Made by a program: the position numbers and the translations under genes. A DNA stretch of 64,000 nt from assembly GCF_009884975.1 (NCBI RefSeq), contig NZ_CP041970.1, positions 1,674,001 through 1,738,000 on the forward strand. Reading direction: 5' to 3'. A model generated the notes under the pieces. It did not search any database and was not told the DNA's origin. It saw nothing but the letters and a program-made list of their open reading frames with translations. The stretch is from Acinetobacter dispersus. GTDB lineage: Bacteria; Pseudomonadota; Gammaproteobacteria; Pseudomonadales; Moraxellaceae. This document shows, in pieces, positions 19,830 to 28,758 of the stretch (the first letter of the stretch is position 1; each line of letters begins with the position of its first letter).

Positions 19830-22034
19830 TTAGAACTGATAGTTCAAACGCACCAAGAAGTTGCGTGGTGTGCCTGGCATTGTATTTGAGCGCCAATATA
19901 CTTTATCTGTAAGATTGCTCACTGCTAAAGTAGCTCCCCAATGCTCTCCTTTATACCCCACAGCTGCATCTAGACGTGTCCATCCATCAAGTTTTGTATC
20001 TGGTGCATTTGTAATATTTGTATATAGAGAACCATTATAGGTCGCACCAACCTCGGTATAGATATTTTCTACGGGTAAATAGCGGATAAATAAATTACCT
20101 GTATTTTTCGCTACATTCGCTAAATAATGACCTGTATTTGCTGACTTCTCTTTATCATCTTTCACTTTTGCATCTGTATATCCATAACCACCACGAATAA
20201 ATACATTATCAAGTACACGACCAATAAAGCTAAATTCAGCTCCTTTTGACTGATGTTCACCACCAATTACATAATCAAAAGGTCGATTGTCAGGATCGGG
20301 ACGATAGCGAATATTTTTCTTACGGATATCAAATACAGAGAACTGCGTGTTCAAACGATCATTGAGCCAATCACTTTTAACACCAATTTCGTATTGCTCG
20401 TTATATTGAGGTTCAGCATTTACCATTCTCAAATCAACTGTACCATTCGTAAATGGTGAAACCCCTGCACTACCGCCAAATGGTGCAAAACTCTTACTAT
20501 ATGATGTGTAGAAACTTTGACTGTCAATCGGTTGCCAAACAAAACCGACATTTGGACTAAATGTCTCTGAATCCATAGAGACAGATTGTCCATATGTTTT
20601 TGAACCAATTAAAGTATCCTGTGTTTTCACTTCATATTGATCATAACGAGCACCAAGCATCATTTTTAACGTTGGGGTTAATGAAATTAAATCTTGTACG
20701 AAGAACGCTAGGCTATCATTGTTTTGGTGAGTATAAGAAGTTGCATTTGGTCGACCAAGACTACGATCAAAAGAGGTTTGATAATCTTTTGTATTATATG
20801 GATTGATTAATTGATAATAGAGCCCAGCACTATCTCCACTTGAATAGTTACCCAACTTAGGTTCTCTGTCTTCATGTGACCAGTCAGCACCTACCATCAC
20901 TTGGTGCTCTAATTTCCCTGTATTAAACTTACCTGTAATATCAAAGGTGTTAGTTGTCGTTTTGTTCATGGTTTCTTGCCAAGCATATGATTGCTTGATG
21001 TAACCTGGTTTGCAGCCTTTCACATTGTCAGTACAATAACTCCCCCCAAAGAAGTTATCAAAGTCTTGATTAGCTTGTCGATAACTTAATGCCCAATGGA
21101 ACTTCCAATCAGGTGCAAACTCATACTTTAAATCAGTACGCACTGTTTGTAATTCATCAACAATAAAATCCGATGAGGTTGCAAAACCTGTTTCTCTCAA
21201 GATATTTTCAGGGAAACGACTTAATACCGAAAATGATGGTCCACGATCTGGAATACGATCTAATTTATCGTAGGTGTATTCTGTAGTCCAAAGTAGTTTT
21301 TCATCATCACTACGATAAGTCACACTTGGTGAAAACATAGATTGCTTAGCACCAATACCTGAACGGAAACTATTCGTATCTGACTTCTCACCAACTAAAC
21401 GTACAGCCCAATTATCATTCACGACTTGATTGATATCTAAAGTACCACCAATATTCTCATAAGATCCGCCATAAACACCAACAGAGCTTTTTGAATCAAA
21501 ATTGGCAAACTTAGTCACCATATTCACAACACCACCGCCTGCACCACGACCATAAAGTACAGATGCAGGACCTTTTAAAATCTCGATGCGTTCTACATTG
21601 GCAGTACTACGGCGTACTTGTCCCCCTTCACGTACACCATTACGATAAATATCACTAGTATCTGCACTAAATCCACGAATCATAATACCATCGCCACGCG
21701 TATCATATGTCGTTGTAACGCCAGGTGTCCCCTGTAGCATGACACTGAGATCATTTGCCCCATAAATTTTATATTTTTGCACATCAATTGTATCGACAGT
21801 CTGTGGGATATCTTTTTTCTTAAGACCATTACGCGTCACACTTGCCTGATCATAATCAATATAACTTTTGATTGGATCAAGCTCGCTCATCGCTTCAATT
21901 TTAATGGTTGGCATCACTGCTGTTGGTGCCGCTACCTCATTGGCAAAAGCATACTGTGCTTGCAACAGCATCATGGTTAACAAGCTAAATTTAAAAATAG
22001 GCTTGTGATGCATATTCAAAGGTAAAGAACTCAT
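19830..22034 (-). CDS. TonB-dependent siderophore receptor
   Basis: Outer-membrane receptor of about 734 residues for a ferric siderophore. After a signal peptide ending near AYAFANE come a plug domain (IPQTVDTIDVQKYKIYGANDLSVML; DGIMIRGFSADTSDIYRNGVRE; VERIEILKGPASVLYGRGAGGGVVNMVTK) and a 22-strand barrel ending in the aromatic NFLVRLNYQF. The plug pattern matches catecholate or hydroxamate siderophore receptors of the Fiu/FhuE type; the ligand is not identified. ATG 22034 is preferred over an upstream in-frame TTG (22046). A Fur-box-like site lies 70 bases upstream, so iron repression is likely. A strong terminator follows. Confidence 0.93.
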   Translation of the reverse strand: MSSLPLNMHHKPIFKFSLLTMMLLQAQYAFANEVAAPTAVMPTIKIEAMSELDPIKSYIDYDQASVTRNGLKKKDIPQTVDTIDVQKYKIYGANDLSVMLQGTPGVTTTYDTRGDGIMIRGFSADTSDIYRNGVREGGQVRRSTANVERIEILKGPASVLYGRGAGGGVVNMVTKFANFDSKSSVGVYGGSYENIGGTLDINQVVNDNWAVRLVGEKSDTNSFRSGIGAKQSMFSPSVTYRSDDEKLLWTTEYTYDKLDRIPDRGPSFSVLSRFPENILRETGFATSSDFIVDELQTVRTDLKYEFAPDWKFHWALSYRQANQDFDNFFGGSYCTDNVKGCKPGYIKQSYAWQETMNKTTTNTFDITGKFNTGKLEHQVMVGADWSHEDREPKLGNYSSGDSAGLYYQLINPYNTKDYQTSFDRSLGRPNATSYTHQNNDSLAFFVQDLISLTPTLKMMLGARYDQYEVKTQDTLIGSKTYGQSVSMDSETFSPNVGFVWQPIDSQSFYTSYSKSFAPFGGSAGVSPFTNGTVDLRMVNAEPQYNEQYEIGVKSDWLNDRLNTQFSVFDIRKKNIRYRPDPDNRPFDYVIGGEHQSKGAEFSFIGRVLDNVFIRGGYGYTDAKVKDDKEKSANTGHYLANVAKNTGNLFIRYLPVENIYTEVGATYNGSLYTNITNAPDTKLDGWTRLDAAVGYKGEHWGATLAVSNLTDKVYWRSNTMPGTPRNFLVRLNYQF

Positions 22035-22104
22035 AAAATTTCTCAAAAAAACTCAGACAAAAATTAAAAAAATATTAAAAATAAAAAAACACTACAATTT
22101 TAAT

Positions 22105-22123
22105 AAAAATCATTCTCATTTTC
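22105..22123 (-). promoter_or_regulatory. Fur-box-like site upstream of the siderophore receptor
   Basis: On the minus strand GAAAATGAGAATGATTTTT matches 14 of 19 positions of the Fur consensus (GATAATGATAATCATTATC). It lies 70 bases before the receptor start. The 272-base divergent region may also serve the second receptor, where a weaker 13/19 match starts at 22204. Confidence 0.6.
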
Positions 22124-22319
22124 ACCAACTTTTACACTATTTTTAAAATTCAAAGCTTATTTATTGTTCATTTAGAATTTGAGCTATTTTTTCTATTAAG
22201 CTGGTTAATGATAAAAATATTTTTAAATCTTTGAGTTATCGGCACTAAATTCCATTTTTCTACACAATTGTACATTAGGCTACACAGAAAATAATTTGAT
22301 CATTTTTTGGGGTTCTAGA

Positions 22320-24392
22320 ATGAAATATGCTGTTTATTGTGGAAAACTCAGTGTGCTTAGCTCAGCATTACTCAGTATAAGTGCTTCAATGTTCGCTGCC
22401 GAACCAGCTACCGAGAGTTCTACACCCGCAGCGTCCGAGTCAAGTCCTCAGGTTTTGCCTACTCTCTCATTCAAGGCTTCGGCCGAACCCAAAAAAGTAA
22501 AAGATGATGATATTAGTGCTGTACCTAAAACCATTATTACCCAAGAAGAAATGCTGCAATATGGCGACCAGTCTGTGATGGATGCTTTACGACGCGCTGC
22601 TGGTTTTCAAATCCCTGCTTTTGGTCAAGGTCCTCGCGGTGGCGGCGGTGCTTCAGGCATGCGTTTCCGTGGTGGTGGTGCACCCACATTTTTGCTCAAT
22701 GGTGAGCCTGTACAAGGTGGCCCACGTGGTGGTATGTCAGTTATTGACACCATTACTCCAGAAATGATTGAACGGATCGAAGTGATCAAGCAACCAAGTG
22801 TTGCTCAAGCCTCTGTTGCATCTTCAGCGGTAATTAACATTATTTTAAAAGAGCCTCTAGATACCCGTTTAAATGGCTCAGTCAAACTCGGCTATGGATT
22901 GCGTGATAGCGGTGAACAACAATCTGAACGCAAGCAAATCAACATTCAAGCAGACGGTCGTGAAAACCAGTGGTCATATAGCGTTTCAGCCAATCAGATG
23001 TGGATGGACAACACGTCAATCACCAAAACTGAAACAGCAACGGGAACACGCGAACAACTTCGTACCACCAACCGTACCATGCAGATGTTCTCCCCTCGTT
23101 TACAATACGATCTCGATGATCAACAAAAGTTGATTGCAGAATTATTCTACCGAAATATCAAAATGGATGGTTATTCATCTAATCAAACTCAAGATGACAA
23201 GAATGATAGTATTCGCTTAAACACGCGTTATGAACGTAAAGACAAAGACCTGAGTGATAAAATCCGCTTGTCTGTTGAACGTCAAACGGAAACACAGCTC
23301 ACACGCTCGCCACAAAATACAATCTATACCGATGAAACGGTAAATGAGTACGGTCTTGCCTATGATGGCGTTCGTAAATTAGATAAAGACCGTCAGATTA
23401 AATTTGGTTTTGATACTCGTAGTAATGAACTCGATAGTAATGTCAGCAAAAGTCTGGATGAACAACGCTATGCTGTTTATGGTGAGGGTAGCTGGCGTTT
23501 TACAGACCGCCAAACCGTGACTTTAGGTGCGCGTCAAGAATGGCTTAATCGTTCAGGCTTGGTTGATTATCAAGATCAACATTTAAGTCCAGTTTTGGCT
23601 TATCGTTTTGATCTCACTGAGCAATGGTCAATTCAAACCAACTTGAGCCAAGCATTTAAAAGTCCGAATACAGATCGGCTGATTCCGAATGTGACTGTCT
23701 CTACCGATAGCGATGCAGGTAGCTTGAATAATCCTGATCGTGGTGGTAATCCTAATTTAAAACCTGAAAAAATCCGTGCAGCTGAATCCACCCTTGCCTA
23801 TGATTCTGCGAGTGGTGGTGTGAGTGTCACGGCGTATCATCGCGAAATTAAAGACTACATTGAAAAAGTCATTGCACTTGAAGGCACACGTTATGTAGAG
23901 CGCCCACAAAACCAAGACCAAGCAACCACTTATGGTGTTGAATTCTCAGGACGTTATGCTTTAAAACAAACTGAAGCTGGACACGCGTTTATGCTCAACG
24001 GGCAAGTGTCAACGATTCGCGCCAAGATTGAAGATGGACAACATAATGAACGTTTGGTCAGTGATGTCGCACCCTATAATGCCAGTGCAGGTATGTCTTA
24101 TAGTTATAAGCCTTGGCAATTATCGACCAGCGTGAACGTCAGTTACACGCCTGAATTTAGCCGTACCTTAGATGGCCAGCCCTATGATCGCACCACCAAT
24201 GAACGTTTTAGTCTAGATTTAAGTGCAACCAAACGCTTTAGCCATGGTTGGGCAGCAAGTCTTAATCTCAATAATGTCTTGAGTACCAATTATAAGGAAC
24301 GCCTTACCAACCAAACCGATGGCAGCTTATATCAGGCGAGAACCAATGAAAGTATCCCATCATTACAGTTTAGCCTTGAGAAAAAATTCTAA
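22320..24392 (+). CDS. TonB-dependent receptor with glycine-rich plug
   Basis: Outer-membrane TonB-dependent transporter of 690 residues from the ATG at 22320, which follows GGGG and gives a clean signal peptide (cleavage near MFAAEP); an upstream TTG in frame is ignored. The plug (about 70-180) includes PKTIITQEEMLQYGDQSVMDALRRAAG, an unusual Gly-rich run (PRGGGGASGMRFRGGGAP) and ITPEMIERIEVIKQPSVAQ. The barrel ends in PSLQFSLEKKF with the terminal aromatic residue. The ligand is unknown. It diverges from the siderophore receptor and faces a flavodoxin-PepSY-ApbE operon, so a metal-chelate substrate is likely. Confidence 0.9.
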   Translation: MKYAVYCGKLSVLSSALLSISASMFAAEPATESSTPAASESSPQVLPTLSFKASAEPKKVKDDDISAVPKTIITQEEMLQYGDQSVMDALRRAAGFQIPAFGQGPRGGGGASGMRFRGGGAPTFLLNGEPVQGGPRGGMSVIDTITPEMIERIEVIKQPSVAQASVASSAVINIILKEPLDTRLNGSVKLGYGLRDSGEQQSERKQINIQADGRENQWSYSVSANQMWMDNTSITKTETATGTREQLRTTNRTMQMFSPRLQYDLDDQQKLIAELFYRNIKMDGYSSNQTQDDKNDSIRLNTRYERKDKDLSDKIRLSVERQTETQLTRSPQNTIYTDETVNEYGLAYDGVRKLDKDRQIKFGFDTRSNELDSNVSKSLDEQRYAVYGEGSWRFTDRQTVTLGARQEWLNRSGLVDYQDQHLSPVLAYRFDLTEQWSIQTNLSQAFKSPNTDRLIPNVTVSTDSDAGSLNNPDRGGNPNLKPEKIRAAESTLAYDSASGGVSVTAYHREIKDYIEKVIALEGTRYVERPQNQDQATTYGVEFSGRYALKQTEAGHAFMLNGQVSTIRAKIEDGQHNERLVSDVAPYNASAGMSYSYKPWQLSTSVNVSYTPEFSRTLDGQPYDRTTNERFSLDLSATKRFSHGWAASLNLNNVLSTNYKERLTNQTDGSLYQARTNESIPSLQFSLEKKF

Positions 24393-24427
24393 TTTTCTTG
24401 CGCTTTAAAATGATTGAAGCATCGAAA

Positions 24428-24456
24428 GTCAGCTTATCTCAAGCTGACTTTTTTAA
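24428..24456 (+). terminator. Terminator after the second TonB receptor
   Basis: GTCAGCTT / AAGCTGAC stem followed by TTTTTT, about 35 bases past the stop codon. Confidence 0.85.
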
Positions 24457-24551
24457 TTTCAAAATAAATATTAAAACTAAATGATGGCAATCGCGTATGT
24501 TTAGGATGCTATGATCTGCACCCAATTCTGATTAGCCACTTAGAACTCAAG

Positions 24552-24773
24552 ATGAGAACCGAATTAAAAGCTAAAATCCTACAGATTTGCGATGAAAAAA
24601 TTACCAAAAAAGGCAGCAATGTAGGACTTTCATTTTATGCTTTCTTTGCCAATAAAAATGATAATCCAGAACTTCTCATGGAGGCTGCTGAGTGGTGGAT
24701 TATGCGACATCAACTGGATCATTTTGAGAAAGCCAGCAAGATTAAAGCACTGGTTTTAGCTGAATCCGATTAA
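24552..24773 (+). CDS. Small hypothetical protein (DUF6500-like)
   Basis: A 73-residue cytoplasmic protein with a helical, charged sequence (NVGLSFYAFFANKND, EAAEWWIMRHQLDHFEKASKI). The WW and F-rich pattern is reminiscent of the DUF6500 family, recalled rather than searched. Its stop overlaps by 4 bases the stop of the convergent flavodoxin-reductase gene. Its own start is plausible (AACTCAAG then ATG). Function is unknown. Confidence 0.65.
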   Translation: MRTELKAKILQICDEKITKKGSNVGLSFYAFFANKNDNPELLMEAAEWWIMRHQLDHFEKASKIKALVLAESD

Positions 24774-26239
24774 TACACATCGCGTTGATAGCGTTGTTCC
24801 TGTTTGAGTTGCTCCACCAAATCAAGACCTAAAATCTCTTTTAAGGCTTGATCAACGCCACCCGCCATTCCCTTAAGGCTACCGCAGATATAAATTGCTG
24901 CGCCCTGTGCCACCCAAGTCAGTAATCGAGTTGATTGGCCTCTTAAACAATCTTGCACATAGACTTTCTCAACTTGATCGCGAGAAAATGCATAATCGAC
25001 TTGATCAAGAAAACCATGTTGCTGCCAATAGTGAATTTCAGTCTGATAAAGATGATCAAATTGCTGCTGTCGTTCACCAAAAATCAGCCAGTTTTGTTTA
25101 TAACCCCAATGCTCTCTCTGACGTAAATGCGCCAGTAAACCCGCAATCCCCGTACCATTGCCAATCAAGATCAAAGGCCTCGCATCATGCGGCAAATGAA
25201 AACTTGGATTATGACGAATATGAGCTTGTAAGATTTGGTCTTGCTGTAAGCCTTGTGTCAGCCAGCCAGAACCTAAACCCAGACCTGTTTCCGTATGTTG
25301 TTGCCTCACCACCAACTCAATAAAACCATTTTCAGCCAAACTGGCAATGGAATATTCACGCTTGGGTAAGTACTCAAATTGGGCCATCCACAGTTCAAAA
25401 GATTGCTCTGCTTGCGGCGGCAATTTTCTTAAATTCAGGGTACTTAATTGAGTCGCCAAAGCAGAAGTAACCTGCTGTTGCTGTGATTGCAAAAAAGCCT
25501 CAATATCATCCAGATTGTTTTCGCATTGGATCTCTAAAATATCACCTGATGACCAAACCAAGTCCTCATCACCAATCAATTGAACTTTATAAATAGGCTC
25601 GCCGATACTACCTTTATTTAAACACTGCCGATGAGCAAATTTTAATTGCAACATCTGTTGTGAGCTTGGCAAGTCGCTGAATTGCATTGAGGTCAGTTGT
25701 TCTAAACCACTCAACCATTGTTCCAAATCACGGCTATTCAGTTGGTCTACCAACACTGTATCAAATAGAGCATGTGCCTGTTGTTGAACTAACCATTGTT
25801 CTAATCTCTGCCCGAACTGACAGAAGTTAGCATAGCGTCGATCCCCCAAAGCCAATATTGCAAAAGATAAATGGGATAAATCCAAGCCTTGAGTAAAAGC
25901 TTTATTGATAAAAGATTGTGCACTATCCGGTGCATCTCCTTCACCATAGGTACTGACCACCCATAGAATTCGCTGTTGCTCAGTTAAATCATGGATACTC
26001 AGATCTTGAATATTTCTGACCACAATCTGATCATCAACTAAACGCAATTGCTCAGCCGTATGCCTCGCCCAGATTTCGGCATGTCCAGACTGACTGGCAT
26101 AGACCACCAAATAAGCAGGATACGATTGCGGTGATGATTTTGAATTTCTTTGCTGCCAATATAGCCATACAATCACAAAAAGATGCAGACTCAATAATAT
26201 TGCCAATATAGCAATAACGATCAGCACAGCCTGAGTCAT
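24770..26239 (-). CDS. Membrane-anchored flavodoxin / NADPH-flavin reductase (CysJ-like)
   Basis: A 489-residue diflavin reductase fixed to the inner membrane by an N-terminal helix (about 5-27). A flavodoxin domain follows (about 43-185; YASQSGHAEIWA for phosphate binding, STYGEGDAPDSA, LALGDRRYANFC). Next is an FAD-binding region with REYSIAS, then the NADPH domain (LILIGNGTGIAG; YICGSLKGMAGGVDQAL) and the C-terminal RYQRDVY. It can carry electrons NADPH to FAD to FMN, as in CysJ or P450 reductase. It is directly downstream of the PepSY gene (9-base gap), so the likely acceptor is that membrane protein. A role in reducing imported ferric chelates is inference. Confidence 0.9.
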   Translation of the reverse strand: MTQAVLIVIAILAILLSLHLFVIVWLYWQQRNSKSSPQSYPAYLVVYASQSGHAEIWARHTAEQLRLVDDQIVVRNIQDLSIHDLTEQQRILWVVSTYGEGDAPDSAQSFINKAFTQGLDLSHLSFAILALGDRRYANFCQFGQRLEQWLVQQQAHALFDTVLVDQLNSRDLEQWLSGLEQLTSMQFSDLPSSQQMLQLKFAHRQCLNKGSIGEPIYKVQLIGDEDLVWSSGDILEIQCENNLDDIEAFLQSQQQQVTSALATQLSTLNLRKLPPQAEQSFELWMAQFEYLPKREYSIASLAENGFIELVVRQQHTETGLGLGSGWLTQGLQQDQILQAHIRHNPSFHLPHDARPLILIGNGTGIAGLLAHLRQREHWGYKQNWLIFGERQQQFDHLYQTEIHYWQQHGFLDQVDYAFSRDQVEKVYVQDCLRGQSTRLLTWVAQGAAIYICGSLKGMAGGVDQALKEILGLDLVEQLKQEQRYQRDVY

Positions 26240-26248
26240 GATGTCACC

Positions 26249-26839
26249 TTAAATGGCAAACCAAATGAGTAAAATAATTGCCGCTAAACTAGCTGCGGTG
26301 AGCAGCAAATGCGTAATTAAACGGGTTTTAATGGTGAGAAATAAAATATAGCCCGCCAAGGACAATAAAATAATAATGATCGCACTGATATCAATGAGCC
26401 AATGCCATGTTGCACCGACATTTTTACCGCGATGCAGATCATTGAGCAATGAAACGGTAGTTGCTGGTTTTTGGGTAATTTCGACTTCGCCTTGATCCAT
26501 CAACACCCAGAGATCTGTTGAACCTGCTGGACTCTCCAAACGGATCATCACTTCCCCATCAATCACTTCGCTGCTTTTATAACGTCCAATCAGTGGCTGC
26601 TTGTCGCGAACAAAATCCAGAATCGCCTGAGTTGGATTCTCTTGTTTTTGGATAGCACTCACAAAAGCAGTTGGCAAAGTGAGTTTTACGATTTGCTCAT
26701 CATTGGATGATTTAAACCAATCTGGGTTATTGAGTAGCAATCCTGTTGCAGCAAAAAAAATCAGTACGATGAAAGCAAATGCAGAGAGCCAGCCATGCAC
26801 ATAGCGTGCATGGCGGTAAAAATCACGACGTTGATACAA
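26249..26839 (-). CDS. PepSY-associated transmembrane protein
   Basis: A 196-residue inner-membrane protein. Helix 1 is at about 17-37 (HGWLSAFAFIVLIFFAATGLLL); a periplasmic loop with PepSY character follows (VMIRLESPAGSTDLWVL, LLNDLHRGKNVGATWHWLID); two C-terminal helices sit at about 148-170 and 173-195. Conserved His residues (RHARYVHGW; LHRG; WHW) are candidate heme ligands of the PepSY_TM ferric-reductase-like group. It lies between the ApbE-DUF2271 gene (33 bases) and the flavodoxin reductase (9 bases), which supports a transmembrane electron-transfer module. The acceptor, probably ferric siderophore, is inferred. Confidence 0.85.
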   Translation of the reverse strand: MYQRRDFYRHARYVHGWLSAFAFIVLIFFAATGLLLNNPDWFKSSNDEQIVKLTLPTAFVSAIQKQENPTQAILDFVRDKQPLIGRYKSSEVIDGEVMIRLESPAGSTDLWVLMDQGEVEITQKPATTVSLLNDLHRGKNVGATWHWLIDISAIIIILLSLAGYILFLTIKTRLITHLLLTAASLAAIILLIWFAI

Positions 26840-26872
26840 GAGACAAGCCTCGTCAATAAATGGGGCTTTTAA

Positions 26873-28444
26873 TTAAGCACCACGTTGGAAGTTTAATTTC
26901 AGCGTACCAATTTCTGCCTGTGCAGGAAGTGTTTTTGTTACCGCTTTTGGCCCTACTTCTAACTCGAAGCTTTGATAAGAATGATCGCCATGCTCACGAG
27001 AGGTTTCAATATGGATTAAATATTTACCCGCATCTACAGCTTTACCAGCCTCATCTTTACCATCCCAAGCTAAACGATACTGCCCTGGTTGACGTGATGG
27101 CTTAGCCACTGCATCCAAGTTTGGCATTTGACGACCATAACGGCGCCACCATACATAGTTTGAATTCAACCACTTCTCATCTTTGCCCCAAACGGCAAGC
27201 GTACGAACTAATTTTTTATCGCTGTCTGTCACCCAAACGGAAACATAAGGTGCACGATAATTATCAACGGCAAGTTTTGGAATATTCACTTCAATTTGAG
27301 CCTGATAACCTTTAGGCCAAGCCGTTGCTGCACCATTAGCAGCCACATGTCGCATGATCGCAGGTTGATTGGCATCTAAAAGCGTAGACCAACCTGAACT
27401 TTGATAGCTGCTGCCATCACTCGCAACTAACTGGGCTTCAAAACCAACCAATTGTTCAATCAGCTGCATGCCTTCATGAGGTGACATTGCTGTTAAAGCC
27501 GTTGCCAAAGCATCCGCATCTGCAGCGCACTGTCCGACCACGACACATTGCTCTACGTTCTGAATTGGCATACCTGTTTGTGGATTGAGCAAATGCGATT
27601 GGCCTGCCAACGAACGATAGCCTTGTCCACTAAAAGCAATAGCTTGATCTTTAATATTTAAAACTTGTGTTGGTGCTGTATTATCAAAGCGTTCATTTGA
27701 ATCTTGAATACCGATCTTCCAGCCCGCTTGTTGTGGTGATTGACCCCACACCCGCATATCGCCACCAATATCGATCAAAATCCCCTGTAAATGTGGCACG
27801 GCTTGTTTAGCAGCAATCAACGCCCGATCAATTACATAGCCTTTTGCATAGGCATCTGGTGCAATTTTGACGGCTGAATCAAGCTTAATCTGTTTAGTTT
27901 TTGGATTTAACTCAATACTCTGTGTCTTTAACTGGCGTAATAAGGCTTCTTGGGTTTGATCATCCAGATTTTGTACCTGATGACTTTGTTCCCATAGCTG
28001 AATCAATTGGCCTAAACGTGCATCAAAACCACCACAGGTCGCACTACGCCATTGTTCACAAGCAGCAATTACCTCATAAAGTTCAGAAGAAGCTTCGATC
28101 TGCTGTTCACGATTGAGCTGACTGATTTCACTGTCATCACGCCACACCGATAAAATCTTATCCAAACGTGCCACTTCGTTCTGAATTGCCTGTAATGCCT
28201 TTTCTGCATCTTTTTGATGCACAGTAGTTACAACAACATCTAAAGAAGTTCCTAAAATATGATCTTGATGAAAGCTATAACTTGGCGTCTGAATGGATGC
28301 TTGTAATATCTGAGGGTCTTTTATAGCATTTTCATTGGCCTGAGTTGCTGTAATTGGCGACATGAATACAGCGATAGCTGCCATCAACGGTGATAAACGA
28401 AATATAATTTGAATTGGGCGAAAAGCTTGTTGCGTTGATGACAT
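26873..28444 (-). CDS. Secreted ApbE (FAD:protein FMN transferase) - DUF2271 fusion
   Basis: A 523-residue exported two-domain protein. A signal-like hydrophobic segment lies near 15-35. The ApbE domain (about 55-350) keeps its motifs: DAYAKGYVIDRA, ILIDIGGDMRVWG, SHLLNPQTGMPI and DADALATALTAMSP with metal-binding residues. The C-terminal DUF2271 domain (about 375-510) has VNIPKLAVDNYRAPYVSVWVTD and WDGKDEAGKAVDAG. ApbE attaches FMN covalently to Ser/Thr of redox proteins in the periplasm. The fusion is upstream of the PepSY and flavodoxin genes in one likely operon. It could flavinylate a partner, or act as a bound flavoprotein itself; neither is shown. Confidence 0.88.
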   Translation of the reverse strand: MSSTQQAFRPIQIIFRLSPLMAAIAVFMSPITATQANENAIKDPQILQASIQTPSYSFHQDHILGTSLDVVVTTVHQKDAEKALQAIQNEVARLDKILSVWRDDSEISQLNREQQIEASSELYEVIAACEQWRSATCGGFDARLGQLIQLWEQSHQVQNLDDQTQEALLRQLKTQSIELNPKTKQIKLDSAVKIAPDAYAKGYVIDRALIAAKQAVPHLQGILIDIGGDMRVWGQSPQQAGWKIGIQDSNERFDNTAPTQVLNIKDQAIAFSGQGYRSLAGQSHLLNPQTGMPIQNVEQCVVVGQCAADADALATALTAMSPHEGMQLIEQLVGFEAQLVASDGSSYQSSGWSTLLDANQPAIMRHVAANGAATAWPKGYQAQIEVNIPKLAVDNYRAPYVSVWVTDSDKKLVRTLAVWGKDEKWLNSNYVWWRRYGRQMPNLDAVAKPSRQPGQYRLAWDGKDEAGKAVDAGKYLIHIETSREHGDHSYQSFELEVGPKAVTKTLPAQAEIGTLKLNFQRGA

Positions 28445-28758
28445 CGTTAAGGTTCCTTTTCTAAGATTTACCTAAGCCAATACATGCGCTTTATCAAAAG
28501 CAAATGGCTTGGTCTCACGCATGAATTACAACCAAAAGAACATGAAAGTGAAACTGTTTTATTTTCAATAAAATCAAAAACATTCCATTCACTTAAGATA
28601 CACATTAGGGAGAAAAATAACGTGTTCATCTTTAGATGTCTAATGGCATAAAAACGATTAAAAATTTATCGAAATAATATTGCAACTGATACTCGTTATC
28701 AAGTAGATTGTAGCAATTCTTTTGCATTTTTGTTTATTTCTCTTTTAAGGAATTCTTC
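28445..28758. promoter_or_regulatory. Divergent regulatory region with a Fur-box-like site
   Basis: No gene in these 314 bases. TGATACTCGTTATCA at 28687-28701 is a near-perfect 7-1-7 Fur box, with two mismatches to TGATAAT-N-ATTATCA. It lies 58 bases before the DUF4198 start and could sit over that promoter. No equally clear site is seen close to the ApbE-fusion start. Confidence 0.65.

Noticed and set aside
26249..26839. VGAT in the PepSY protein as an ApbE flavinylation site
   Set aside because: The first residue is Val, not Ser/Thr, and the segment belongs to the conserved family motif around HRGK..W; not a canonical target.
26873..28444. NGAAT in the ApbE-DUF2271 linker as a self-flavinylation site
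   Set aside because: It lacks the upstream Asp and the Ser/Thr of the known motif, and the Thr is one position off.
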